DNA of 22,093 bases from PNAI01 sp035574295 (GCA_035574295.1 DATLYX010000115.1:1-22093); one strand, 5' to 3'; positions 1 through 8,315 are shown, counted from the stretch's first letter. Notes: generated by a model from the letters alone, not told the origin. Program-made: numbers and translations.

Positions 1-291
1 CTGCGCGTGCGCGAGGTCACGCCGCACATCGCCATCAATGGCGCGGTCAGCAAACATGGCGTGGTCCGCAAGACAGCGGTCGACGGCCGCGCCACCCGTC
101 ATGCCGGCTATGGGATCAGTCAGCGTTGTCGCAAGCGCATCGAGGAAGTGTTCGGCTGGATCAAGGCACAGGCCGGGCTCGCGAAGGTCAAACTTCGAGG
201 ATGTGCCAAGGTCGAGGCCATCTTTACCTTCGCTGTCGCCGCCTACAACCTCATCCGTATCCCGAAACTCTTGGCACCTCAGCCAGCATAA
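1..291 (+). CDS. IS5/IS1182-type transposase, C-terminal part (5' end outside window)
   Basis: The frame is open from the first base of the window to TAA at 289-291, so this is the 3' end of a longer gene and the GTG at position 7 is not a convincing start. The visible 96 residues match the end of a DDE transposase of the IS4/IS5/IS1182 superfamily. The stretch QRCRKRIEEVFGWIK has the R-x3-E-x6-K spacing of the catalytic-Glu signature, followed by the usual FTFAVAAYNLIRIPKLL tail. The enzyme would cut and paste its own element. A probable terminal repeat lies about 85 bases downstream, consistent with an otherwise intact right end. Whether the element is complete cannot be judged because its left side is not in the window. 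Confidence 0.85.
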   Translation: MRVREVTPHIAINGAVSKHGVVRKTAVDGRATRHAGYGISQRCRKRIEEVFGWIKAQAGLAKVKLRGCAKVEAIFTFAVAAYNLIRIPKLLAPQPA

Positions 292-376
292 TGGGTGGAC
301 AACGCAATCAAACCTATCGGCAGCCCGCAACGACCGCAGGCCACCCGTCGGGAACCAAAATAATCCTCAATCTAGC

Positions 377-398
377 GAGTTTTTCAGCAGCCTGCTAG
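377..398. mobile_element. Probable right terminal inverted repeat of the IS plus CTAG target site
   Basis: GAGTTTTTCAGCAGCCTG at 377-394 resembles the terminal repeats of IS5/IS1182-type elements, which often start GGCTGCTGAAAAA when read inward. It is followed by CTAG at 395-398, a palindromic target used by some of these elements. Its position, about 85 bases past the transposase stop, fits an IS right end. The matching left repeat lies outside the window, so this is inference from one end. Confidence 0.5.
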
Positions 399-541
399 AT
401 ACGGAGCGGGTGGGCGCAACCGATCTTTGTTTTTGGTCGGCGCGACGCTCTGTGCCACAACTTCGCCAAAAACCGCACGGCTGCTTCGCATTTGGACGGC
501 GCGCATAAACGCGGCTCCGTCAAAGGGAGGGGAGGCCGCAG

Positions 542-829
542 ATGCTCCGCAGCGCAGGACTCGTGCGTGCGGCGCTGGTTGTCACCGCGTCGCTGCCCGC
601 GCCGCAAGTCTTGGCACAACCTGTGAAATCGAGTTTCTACGTCACCGCGCGCTCGGCCTGTTACGCGACCGGGCCGCAGCAAGGCCGGCCGCCCGAGACG
701 ATGGTTCCTGCCGGCGCCGTGGTGAAGCTTGTTCCGGCGCGGCCGATCGGCGTCTACCGCCGCGTGGAAACCGAAAGCGGCCTGAAATGCTGGATCGACG
801 GTTCTCGGCTGCGGTTCATGGTCAAGTGA
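542..829 (+). CDS. Small secreted protein, 95 aa, unknown function
   Basis: I do not recognise a named family. Residues 1-25 form a signal peptide with a basic start, a hydrophobic core and an AQ-type cleavage site (VLA-QP), so export to the periplasm is expected. The mature part is about 70 residues with two cysteines (C40, C83) that could form a disulfide. Its short beta-rich pattern (FYVTARSACYATG, GAVVKLV, YRRVET, LKCWIDGSRL) loosely resembles a bacterial SH3-like fold; that is a guess. The start is supported by a purine-rich AAGGGAGGGGAG about 7-10 bases before the ATG. It ends 7 bases before the stop of the convergent gene at 837. Confidence 0.65.
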   Translation: MLRSAGLVRAALVVTASLPAPQVLAQPVKSSFYVTARSACYATGPQQGRPPETMVPAGAVVKLVPARPIGVYRRVETESGLKCWIDGSRLRFMVK

Positions 830-836
830 GCCTTTG

Positions 837-1283
837 CTACCTCAGCGAGATCACCATCCCGCTGAGGTCGAGGGAAAAATCGAGCCCCATCTGGCGGCCG
901 CGCAATTCGAGCAAAACGCCCTTGTTGTTCCTGAGCCTTGCGACCCGGCGGCCGCCCACCACCGCGTAGCCCGCCTCGGCAGCGCCGTAGGTTCCTGCAA
1001 TGTCTGCGACGTTGTTGAGGTTGTAGACCCGGCCGCCGAGCTCTGCCTTGGAAAGGCCGATCAGCGCCCCGGCCCTCACTCCGCCGACGCTCAACGGGTA
1101 GCGTTTTCCCGCGTAGATCAACGTGCCGCTCCCGGCGGTGGCGCCGACGATGAAACCGCCGCTCACGAATTCGATGTAGATCTCTGCCGACGGCGGCGTC
1201 TGAGCGTCCGTCCTGGGGCCGAACGCCAAAAGTGCCAACGACGCAATCGTGACAAGTCGTACCCAGTTGGGAACACCCCACAT
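837..1283 (-). CDS. Secreted EipA/DUF1134-like protein
   Basis: The protein has 148 residues with an N-terminal signal peptide (hydrophobic VRLVTIASLALLAFG, cleavage near TDA-QT). The mature part contains SGGFIVGATAGSGTLIYAGKR, then YNLNNVADIAGTYG, and ends GLDFSLDLSGMVISL. This order resembles the C-terminal region of EipA (DUF1134), a periplasmic envelope-integrity protein of Brucella and Caulobacter, and a family of small exported rhizobial proteins. Homology is recalled, not computed. I chose the ATG at 1281-1283 because AAGGGAGG lies about 7 bases upstream; the GTG eight codons earlier (1305-1307) would place that site inside the gene. It is convergent with the secreted protein at 542. 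Confidence 0.65.
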   Translation of the reverse strand: MWGVPNWVRLVTIASLALLAFGPRTDAQTPPSAEIYIEFVSGGFIVGATAGSGTLIYAGKRYPLSVGGVRAGALIGLSKAELGGRVYNLNNVADIAGTYGAAEAGYAVVGGRRVARLRNNKGVLLELRGRQMGLDFSLDLSGMVISLR

Positions 1284-1465
1284 TTTCCACCTCCCTTTGC
1301 CCCGCACGGCAAAAGCATTTCATGGGCAAGAGGGCGCTTCAAGTGGCTCGTCGTAACGAATTGCTAACCATATTCCGTAGCTAGCCGCTCAAGTTGAAAG
1401 ACATTTCCAAGAGTTCGCTCGTTAGGCTGAACGCCAAGTTTACGGTCTCGACCATGCGTTGAAGA

Positions 1466-3802
1466 ATGACGACTTCCGAGCAAAGCGGCGACCCCGCGAC
1501 GGCGTGCGGTCCTGAGGAGCGTTGGAGCGGCTCCGCTGCGCGGGCGAATCTGACGCTATGGAACACGCTGCTCGAGCTTGAAGCGGGCGCCCCCGACCAC
1601 GGGGCATTATTTGCAGCGCTGGGGAAGGTCTTTCGGTTCGATCAGGCTTTGCTGCTCGAAAGCCGTGACGAGGCGCTCGAATGCACGGCCTCGGTTCCGG
1701 CTGACATGACCGGCTGTCGGTGGCCCAGAGAGGCGTTGCAGCACGTTCTCGACGGTCGGCTTCTGGTGAGCGGCAGCGGCGGCGGGGCACAAGCGCCGGC
1801 AGCGGCGCATCGATCGATTGCGTCCGGGCAGCCGGTGTTGTGTTTTCCCGTCGGCGTGAACGGGCAGTTCGGTCTTCTGATGTTGTTGCGCGCGGCCGGT
1901 CGCGAGAATTTCTCCGATCATGCCGTGGCGACCGCCCGCCAATGCGCGGTGATCGGGCTGGCCGCATTGGCCGCGCGCTGCAACGCGCATCGCGAAAGCG
2001 AAATCCGGCGCCTGCACGAGCTGATCGAGCAGGCGCAACGCGGCGAACAGAACGCGCGCGCCGCCAATCGTCTGCTTCAGGAACTGATGGACCGCCTGCC
2101 TATCGGCATCACGGTTCAGGACTCGAACGGGCGGATCATCATGGTCAACGCCACCGCTGCGGCCAATATGGCGACTCCGGCGGACGTGTTGATCGGCTCC
2201 TCGCCCGCGGATTTCCTCCCCGATGAGGAGGCCGCGCAGCGGCGGCAGTGGGAAATCGAGTTGCTTCAATCAGGCCGCTCGGTCAGCGCCGAGGAGAATA
2301 TCAACGACGGGTCCGGCGAGCGCACCTGGCTCACCTCGCACATGCCGGTGCACGTGTGCAACAAGACGTTTCTGCTCTCCAGTTCGCTCGACATCACCGA
2401 GCGCAAGCAGTTCGAGCGGCAATTGCTGCGCCGCGCCCATTTCGACGAGCTGACCGGCCTGCCGAATCGCGTCCATGTCCAGCAGCAGGTGGAGCGGCTG
2501 CTGCAGCGCCGGGACGACGCGGCACGGTTCGCGTTGGCGTTCATCGACATCGACAATTTCAAGCACATCAACGACTATTACAGCCACGCCGTCGGCGATG
2601 TGCTGCTCGTCCACATCGCGCGCCGCATCAGGAACCGGTTGCGTGACGGCGACACGCTGGCCCGCATCTCCGGCGATGAATTTCTGTTGGTCCTCGACCC
2701 GGTCGAGGACGAGGAACGCCTGCGCAGCACGGTCACGCAGATCCTGCACGATCTCAAGCAGCCCTTTCACGTCAAGGCGTTCGAGATCTTTACCTCCGCC
2801 TCAATCGGGGTGAGCATCTATCCCGATCACGGCACGACCTACGAGGCGCTGCGCCGCAACGCCGATAATGCCATGTACCGCGCCAAGCATGGAGCTAAGG
2901 GCGAGGCGGTATTTTTCGACACCGCCATGGGGCAGGCGATCGCCGCGCGCATGGAGATCGAGCAGCGGCTGCGCCTGGCGATCCGCGACCGCCGCTTCTG
3001 CTGCGCGTTCCAGCCCAAGGTGGACATCCAGAGCCAGGACGTGGTGGGGTTCGAGACGCTGGTGCGCTGGCGCGACGACGACGGCGAAATCCACCCGCCC
3101 GGCGACTTCATCCAGCTCGCGATCGAGCTCGGCCTGATCGATCCGATCACCAATTTCGTGCTTGCCGAAGCGGTCAATTCCATTGCCCGGCTTGACGACG
3201 TCTTCGGCTCGGGCACCACGATCAGCATCAACGTGGCCTCAAAGCAGGCCGGCGACCTGGATTTCATGCGCCCGTTCATCGAGACGCTGAGGAGTTGCGG
3301 CCATGCCGAGCGCATCATGCTTGAGCTGACCGAGGATGCATTCACGGCCAAGAGCCAGTTCCAGACCGACGTGCTGCCGGCGCTGCGCGAGATCGGCGTG
3401 CGTGTCTCCATCGACGACTTCGGCACCGGCTATTCGTCGTTGTCCGTACTCGCCGAGATTACTGCCGACGAGGTGAAGGTGGACCGCAGTTTCATCTCCG
3501 ACATCCACCTGCGGCCGCGCAACCAGAGCGTCCTGCGCACCATCGAATCGCTCGCCCAGGCGCTCGACATGTCGATCGTCGCCGAGGGCGTGGAGACCTT
3601 CGAGGAGCTCACCTATCTGCGCACCGCCACCCGCATCCGCTATGCGCAGGGTTTCTTTTTCTCCAAGCCGCTCTATCTCGACGAGTTGACCGCAACGCGC
3701 AACGAGGCGCTGACCGGTCGCGCCATTCCGGTGACACGGGAGCGGTTTGGTGGCCGCGGCGGCGAACCGGTGCGCCACATCGCGACCCCGCGCCGTGCCT
3801 AG
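1466..3802 (+). CDS. GAF-PAS-GGDEF-EAL cyclic-di-GMP signalling protein
   Basis: The 778-residue protein has no obvious membrane segments and is probably cytoplasmic. Order: GAF-like sensor (about 30-175), short helical linker, PAS domain (about 205-315), GGDEF (about 320-485), EAL (about 500-745). The GGDEF motif is SGDEF (402-406), and the upstream GH is SH (373-374). A feedback I-site RxxD is intact (RDGD, 393-396). The EAL motif reads ETL (E530), and the other phosphodiesterase residues are present: N589, LELTE near 619-623, D650/D651 in DDFGTGYSS, K671, E707 in VAEGVE and Q728. Hydrolysis therefore looks competent. Synthesis is plausible, since AGDEF/SGDEF variants can be active, but it is unproven. 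An in-frame TGA at 1460 makes 1466 the first possible start; the Shine-Dalgarno is weak. It appears monocistronic. Confidence 0.93.
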   Translation: MTTSEQSGDPATACGPEERWSGSAARANLTLWNTLLELEAGAPDHGALFAALGKVFRFDQALLLESRDEALECTASVPADMTGCRWPREALQHVLDGRLLVSGSGGGAQAPAAAHRSIASGQPVLCFPVGVNGQFGLLMLLRAAGRENFSDHAVATARQCAVIGLAALAARCNAHRESEIRRLHELIEQAQRGEQNARAANRLLQELMDRLPIGITVQDSNGRIIMVNATAAANMATPADVLIGSSPADFLPDEEAAQRRQWEIELLQSGRSVSAEENINDGSGERTWLTSHMPVHVCNKTFLLSSSLDITERKQFERQLLRRAHFDELTGLPNRVHVQQQVERLLQRRDDAARFALAFIDIDNFKHINDYYSHAVGDVLLVHIARRIRNRLRDGDTLARISGDEFLLVLDPVEDEERLRSTVTQILHDLKQPFHVKAFEIFTSASIGVSIYPDHGTTYEALRRNADNAMYRAKHGAKGEAVFFDTAMGQAIAARMEIEQRLRLAIRDRRFCCAFQPKVDIQSQDVVGFETLVRWRDDDGEIHPPGDFIQLAIELGLIDPITNFVLAEAVNSIARLDDVFGSGTTISINVASKQAGDLDFMRPFIETLRSCGHAERIMLELTEDAFTAKSQFQTDVLPALREIGVRVSIDDFGTGYSSLSVLAEITADEVKVDRSFISDIHLRPRNQSVLRTIESLAQALDMSIVAEGVETFEELTYLRTATRIRYAQGFFFSKPLYLDELTATRNEALTGRAIPVTRERFGGRGGEPVRHIATPRRA

Positions 3803-3849
3803 CGCACGTCCCGGAAAAGTGGGAACCGGTTTTCCGAAAGGACATGCGC
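3802..3849. repeat. Palindromic intergenic repeat (rhizobial type)
   Basis: This 48-base palindrome begins at the stop codon of the GGDEF-EAL gene. The outer arms GCGCACGTCC and GGACATGCGC pair with one G-T mismatch. The inner arms CGGAAAAGTGG and CCGGTTTTCCG pair with two mismatches around GAA. Elements with the core GGAAAAGTGGGAACCGGTTTTCC are, from memory, widespread between genes in Rhizobiales genomes. It sits between convergent genes and could also act as a transcript 3'-end hairpin. Only one copy is in the window. Confidence 0.75.
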
Positions 3850-3895
3850 CGAAACGTCCGTCGCGGATGCGGCGGCCGCGGCGACCGGATCGCCC

Positions 3896-5740
3896 TCAGC
3901 GGGGCGGTTGGCTGGGAGGCGGATTCCGCAGCAGCGGCCCCATTGACTCGGGCCGGTCGGAAAGCGGCTTGCGCAGCAGACTGAATCGCTGCTCCGGCGC
4001 CTGCGCGGGATGTGCAGGGGCTGCTGCGGGCGGCAGCGCCGCCTTGAATTCCCGCAACGGCTCCTCGCTCACCTTGCGTTGACTGAGTGTGGCGCTCCGC
4101 CAGCGCTCGACCACGGAGGCGATGAAGTTGAGATCCTGCCCGCTCGCATCAAGATCGGACTTGCCGGCCAGCGCCTCGCTGCGCGGAATGAGTTCCGCCG
4201 GCAGCTCCGAGAAGCGGAACCGCGTCGGCAGCGGCACGCCGACGCCGAAGGCGAGAGCCTCGCGGGTGCCGAGCGACGGCACGAACGCGAGCAGATTGGC
4301 CGCCGCGTCGGACACCGCCGACCGCAGCAGCGCCTGGTCGCGGTCGTTGGACATGCGCATGGCGAACAGCGTGCTGCACTGGGAGATGATCGTCGGATCG
4401 AGCTCCGCCGGCCGCTGGGTGACCAGCCCGAGGAACACCCCGTACTTTCGGCCCTCCTTGGCGATGCGGGCGATCGCGCGCCGGGTCGGCGCGAAGCCGT
4501 AGGAGTGGTCGGTGGAGGCGTAGCGGTGCGCCTCCTCGCACACGAACAACAGCGGCGCCGCCCCGTCGCTCCACAGCCCGAAGTCGAAGGCGATGCGGCT
4601 CAGCACCGAGACCACCGCGTCCACCACTTCGGTTGGGAAGCCGGCGAGCTGCATGATGGTCATCGGCTTGCCGTTCGACGGCAGGCGGAATAACTGGCTG
4701 ATCGCCTCCGCCATGGTGTCGCCGCCGACATTGGCGTTCTCGAACATGAAGCTGTAGCGCGGATCGTTGCTCACCGTTTCGATGCGCGTCATCAGCTTAT
4801 GGTAATTCATGCGAGACGAGCGGTTTTCGAGCTTTCCCATGCGCTCGTCGATGAGATTGAGCAGGTCGGCCAGCCGGTAGGGCACCGGCGTATCGACCGT
4901 GAAGCCGACATTCTTGGCATCGAGTTTTTTCAGCGCCGGCCGCTCGGCCGCCTTGTATTGGGTGTAGGCGGCCTTGGCGAGCGGGATCACCTCCGAGAGG
5001 ATCTCGACTTCCTCCTCGACGCCGGGGCGGCCGGAGAAGAACACGTCGACGATTTCCTCGAAGTTGAACAGCCAGAACGGCAGCTTGAGATTGTTCGGTG
5101 TCGTGACTTGCGCCCGGTCGCCGAAGCAGCGTCCGTATTCGTTGTGCGCATCGAGCATGAAGATGCGCATGTTCGGCCGCGCCTGCAGCACCTGCTGCAG
5201 GATCAGCACCACCGCGCTGGACTTGCCGACGCCGGTGCTGCCCAGCACGGCGAAATGCTTGCTCAGAAGCTCGTCGACGTCCACGCAGGCGGTCACCGTA
5301 TCGTCCTGGTGCAGGTTGCCGATCTCGACGACGTTGCTCTCCGTGCCCTGGAACACCGCCCGCAGCTCCTCATGGGAGAGCGGCAGGACCGCATCTCCGA
5401 TGGTCGGATAGTCCGCCACGCCGCGCTTGAAGCGGATCGCGCCCGCCGACCCCCGCTCGATCTGACCCATCAGGTCGAGGCGCGCGACCGCCGCCGGATG
5501 CTCTCCGGCACTCTTCGCCCGCTCCATGGCGATATCGGTGATGATGCCGACAATGAGCGCCTTGCCGGTCTCAATCTTCACGAAACGGCCGACTGTGATT
5601 GTTGCACTGCCGGCTGGATTCAGGCCATCAATGAGAATGCGGGCGACGGCCTGCGAGCCGCTGATCGAGTTGATGTGCCCGAGCGCCACATTATTGGTCT
5701 GAGGCGAGCTCGCCGCGAGAATTGCGCTGATTTCGGACAT
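3896..5740 (-). CDS. HerA-type ATPase (DUF87 / HerA central domain)
   Basis: The 614-residue protein resembles the HerA/FtsK-superfamily hexameric DNA-pumping ATPases. A beta-rich N-terminal region (about 15-145) fits the HAS-barrel. Walker A is GSTGVGKS (167-174). Walker B is LLFVCEEAHRY (397-407), with the acidic pair and His typical of HerA. TQRPAELDP (441-449) and SQCSTLFAMRMSNDRD follow, matching the conserved sensor/arginine-finger region. The C-terminal tail from about 570 is rich in Pro, Ala and Arg and probably disordered. HerA works with the nuclease NurA in archaea; bacterial copies are in several DNA-repair and defence settings. No nuclease partner lies next to it: the neighbours are a c-di-GMP gene and divergent lpxD. 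It looks like a stand-alone chromosomal gene. The exact role is unknown. Confidence 0.88.
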   Translation of the reverse strand: MSEISAILAASSPQTNNVALGHINSISGSQAVARILIDGLNPAGSATITVGRFVKIETGKALIVGIITDIAMERAKSAGEHPAAVARLDLMGQIERGSAGAIRFKRGVADYPTIGDAVLPLSHEELRAVFQGTESNVVEIGNLHQDDTVTACVDVDELLSKHFAVLGSTGVGKSSAVVLILQQVLQARPNMRIFMLDAHNEYGRCFGDRAQVTTPNNLKLPFWLFNFEEIVDVFFSGRPGVEEEVEILSEVIPLAKAAYTQYKAAERPALKKLDAKNVGFTVDTPVPYRLADLLNLIDERMGKLENRSSRMNYHKLMTRIETVSNDPRYSFMFENANVGGDTMAEAISQLFRLPSNGKPMTIMQLAGFPTEVVDAVVSVLSRIAFDFGLWSDGAAPLLFVCEEAHRYASTDHSYGFAPTRRAIARIAKEGRKYGVFLGLVTQRPAELDPTIISQCSTLFAMRMSNDRDQALLRSAVSDAAANLLAFVPSLGTREALAFGVGVPLPTRFRFSELPAELIPRSEALAGKSDLDASGQDLNFIASVVERWRSATLSQRKVSEEPLREFKAALPPAAAPAHPAQAPEQRFSLLRKPLSDRPESMGPLLRNPPPSQPPR

Positions 5741-5957
5741 GTGCCGCCTGATTGAAGGTCTTCGGAATCTACTGGAGAAAGTATCTGATAAGCGTTCTGG
5801 AATCGTTTAAGCACCCGGCCAGTTTCCGGTCCGGCGTTCGCCGCAGTCGTGCCCCGCTTGAATGCCCACGGCGATTCGGCAAGAACGTAGTGTATGGTCG
5901 GTTAACGCGCGCGTTTCGCGACGTGTGGCGGCCATGCTAGGGTGTGTCCGGGGTGGA
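5741..5957. promoter_or_regulatory. Divergent control region between the HerA-type gene and lpxD
   Basis: These 217 bases separate two divergent genes and must hold both promoters. The left half is AT-richer than its surroundings. Near lpxD, GCTAGGGTG (5937-5945) resembles an alphaproteobacterial -10 region, but I cannot define a matching -35. No clear operator palindrome is seen. Confidence 0.35.
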
Positions 5958-7022
5958 ATGATGCGACGCGAGTTTTTCGGGCGGTCCTCGAGCCTGACCA
6001 TCGGCGAGATTGCCGCGCTCACCGGTGCCGAGCCGCTCAACGGCGCGCCGCTCGACCGCGTCATCAGCGACGCCGCGCCCATCGATCTGGCGGGACCCTC
6101 CGACCTCACCTTTATCGACAACCCCCGCTATCTCGACAGCCTCGGCACCACCCATGCGGCGGCGTGCCTGATCGCCGAGCAGTTCGTGCCCAAGGCGCCC
6201 CCGGGCCTGATCCTGTTGCGCAGCAAGCAGCCGTACCGTGCCTTCATCGCCGTGCAGCGGGCGTTGTTTCCCGACTCCATGCGGCCCACTTCGCTGTTCG
6301 GTGCCGACGGAGTGACCCCCGGCGCGGTGGTTCATTCCTCCGCACGGCTCGAGGCGGGCGCGATCGTCGATCCCGGCGCCGTCATCGGCCCCGAGGCGCG
6401 CATCGGCTCAGGCACCGTCATCGGCCCTGCCGCGGTCATCGGCCCCGGCGTGCACATCGGCCGCGATTGCGCCATCGGCGCCGGCTGCAGCATCACCCAC
6501 GCGCTGATCGGCGACCGGGTGATAATTCACCCCGGTTGCCGCATCGGGCAGGACGGTTTCGGTTATCTCGGCGGCAAGTCCGGGGCTGAGAAGGTTCCGC
6601 AGGTTGGCCGCGTCATCATCCAGGACGATGTCGAGATCGGCGCCAACACCACCATCGACCGCGGCAGCATGCGCGACACCTTCATCGGCGAAGGCACCAA
6701 GATCGACAATTTGGTGCAGATCGGCCACAACTGCAGCGTCGGCCGCCATTGCATCATTGTGGCGCAGACCGGCTTAAGCGGCAGCGTCACGCTGGAAGAT
6801 TACGTGGTGCTCGGCGCGCGCGTGGGAATCGTCGAGCATATGACCGTCGGCAAGGGCGCGCAGATCGCGGCGCGGTCGAGCGTCATCACCAATGTGCCGC
6901 CCAATGCGCGCTATGCGGGTCTGTTCAAGGCCAAGCCGGCCAAGATCGTCGCCCGGGAAATCGTTACATTGGAACGCCTCGCGCGGCGCCATGGCGCGCC
7001 GGAAAGCGCTGAATCTGAATGA
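5958..7022 (+). CDS. lpxD: UDP-3-O-(3-hydroxyacyl)glucosamine N-acyltransferase, LpxD family
   Basis: LpxD transfers a 3-hydroxyacyl chain from acyl carrier protein to UDP-3-O-acyl-glucosamine, the third step of lipid A synthesis, in the cytoplasm. The 354-residue length is typical. The N-terminal uridine-binding domain has FIDNPRY (about 52-58). Residues about 115-315 are hexapeptide repeats (for example AVIGPEARIGSGTVIGP) forming a left-handed beta-helix. The catalytic His is H257 in QIGHN, and DGFGY (199-203) fits the acyl-binding loop. I chose the ATG at 5958 (5961 is equally possible) behind GGGGTGG; a longer frame to 5862 adds an unconserved extension. The ketosynthase gene follows 63 bases downstream. 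The usual bamA, fabZ, lpxA and lpxB neighbours are absent, so this may be a second, specialised LpxD; that is inference. Confidence 0.9.
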   Translation: MMRREFFGRSSSLTIGEIAALTGAEPLNGAPLDRVISDAAPIDLAGPSDLTFIDNPRYLDSLGTTHAAACLIAEQFVPKAPPGLILLRSKQPYRAFIAVQRALFPDSMRPTSLFGADGVTPGAVVHSSARLEAGAIVDPGAVIGPEARIGSGTVIGPAAVIGPGVHIGRDCAIGAGCSITHALIGDRVIIHPGCRIGQDGFGYLGGKSGAEKVPQVGRVIIQDDVEIGANTTIDRGSMRDTFIGEGTKIDNLVQIGHNCSVGRHCIIVAQTGLSGSVTLEDYVVLGARVGIVEHMTVGKGAQIAARSSVITNVPPNARYAGLFKAKPAKIVAREIVTLERLARRHGAPESAESE

Positions 7023-7085
7023 TGAGCCCCGCGCTTGTGCTATAGAGGCCAACGCGGCGACGAACAATCGGACGGTAAATCCTGA

Positions 7086-8306
7086 ATGAACCATCGTGTC
7101 GTTGTTACCGGTCTGGGCGTGGTCTCGCCGATTGGACAGAACGTTCCCGCCTTCTGGTCGAACCTCACGCAGGGCGTCTGCGGGATCGCCCCCTCCATTC
7201 TGGTGCCGCCCGATCAACTGGCCACGCTCGCCAACAAGGTGGTCGCCGAGGTCAAGGATTTCGATCCCAAGCAGCACTTCGAGGATCGCCAGCTCATCAT
7301 GCTTGATCGCGTGTCGCAGTTTGCGGTGGTGGCCGCACGCGAGGCGATCGCGCAGTCCGGGCTCAGCTTCGGCGATGGCCTGTCCGAACGCACCGCCACC
7401 ATCATCGGCACCGGTGCCGGCGGTCAGAACACGGTCGAGGACAATTACCGCCGCGTTTACGTAGAAAACGCCAAGCGGCTGCATCCGCTCGTCATTCCGC
7501 GGCTGATGGCCAATGCCCCGGCGAGCCAGATTTCCATGGATCGCGGCCTGCGCGGCCCCGCCTATGGGGTGGTGAGCGCCTGCGCCTCTGCCACCCATGC
7601 CATCGGCCTTGCGTTTCATCTTGTGCGCTCGGGCGGCGCCACCTGCGCCGTGACCGGCGGCACCGAGGCCTGCATCACCTTCGGCACCCTCAAAAGCTGG
7701 GAGGCGCTGCGCGTCACCGCCCCCGACACCTGCCGGCCGTTCTCGCTCGGCCGCAAGGGGCTGGTGCTCGGCGAGGGCGCCGCAGTCGTGGTGCTGGAGA
7801 CGCTGGAACACGCGCGCAAGCGTTCGGCGCCGATTCTGGCCGAGGTGGTTGGTTTCGGCATGAGCGCTGATGCCGGCGACTTGTTGAGTCCCGACGAGGG
7901 CGGCATGCTGCGCGCCATCAAGTCCGCGCTCGAGGATGCAAAACTTGCGTCTGATGCGGTTCAGCACATCAACGCGCACGGCACCGGTACCGCGACCAAC
8001 GACGAGATCGAAACCCGGGCGATCAAGCGCGCCTTCGGCGATCACGCAAAGAAGCTCGCCATCACATCCAACAAATCCATGCTCGGCCATTCGCTCGGCG
8101 CCGCCGGCAGCCTGGAATTTGTGGCGACGGTGATGACAATCAAGGAAGGCATCGTACCGCCGACCATGAATTACCGCGAGCCCGATCCCGCCTGTGATCT
8201 GGACTACGTGCCGAACAAGGCGCGCCCGCTGAAGGTCGATGCCGCCCTGTCAAATTCCTTCGCCTTTGGGGGCCTCAATGCCGTGCTCGCGGTCAAGCGC
8301 TTCTGA
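7086..8306 (+). CDS. Beta-ketoacyl-ACP synthase, FabF/NodE-like
   Basis: The 406-residue thiolase-fold condensing enzyme elongates acyl-ACP with malonyl-ACP. The full catalytic set is visible: nucleophile C166 in VVSACASATHAIG, H298 in NAHGTGT, K330 and H335 in SNKSMLGHSLGAAG, plus the C-terminal SNSFAFGGLNAV. Length and the MLDRVSQFAVVAAREA region fit the KAS II side, including NodE-like and very-long-chain-type synthases rather than KAS III. It follows lpxD on the same strand with 63 bases between. The two could be co-transcribed, though a TATAGA at 7041-7046 could be a separate -10. Context suggests an acyl chain for lipid A, or another special lipid, rather than bulk fatty acid synthesis. 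No acyl carrier protein gene is in the window. Substrate length cannot be read from sequence. Confidence 0.9.
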   Translation: MNHRVVVTGLGVVSPIGQNVPAFWSNLTQGVCGIAPSILVPPDQLATLANKVVAEVKDFDPKQHFEDRQLIMLDRVSQFAVVAAREAIAQSGLSFGDGLSERTATIIGTGAGGQNTVEDNYRRVYVENAKRLHPLVIPRLMANAPASQISMDRGLRGPAYGVVSACASATHAIGLAFHLVRSGGATCAVTGGTEACITFGTLKSWEALRVTAPDTCRPFSLGRKGLVLGEGAAVVVLETLEHARKRSAPILAEVVGFGMSADAGDLLSPDEGGMLRAIKSALEDAKLASDAVQHINAHGTGTATNDEIETRAIKRAFGDHAKKLAITSNKSMLGHSLGAAGSLEFVATVMTIKEGIVPPTMNYREPDPACDLDYVPNKARPLKVDAALSNSFAFGGLNAVLAVKRF

Positions 8307-8315
8307 GCACCCTGG

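Noticed and set aside
5862..5957. Upstream in-frame extension of lpxD to an ATG at 5862.
   Set aside because: It adds about 32 Arg/Val-rich residues not found in LpxD, while 5958/5961 gives the family length with a purine-rich site.
6774..8090. A 438-codon minus-strand frame opposite lpxD and the ketosynthase.
   Set aside because: It spans two conserved genes in antisense and the intergenic gap, and has no recognisable domain.
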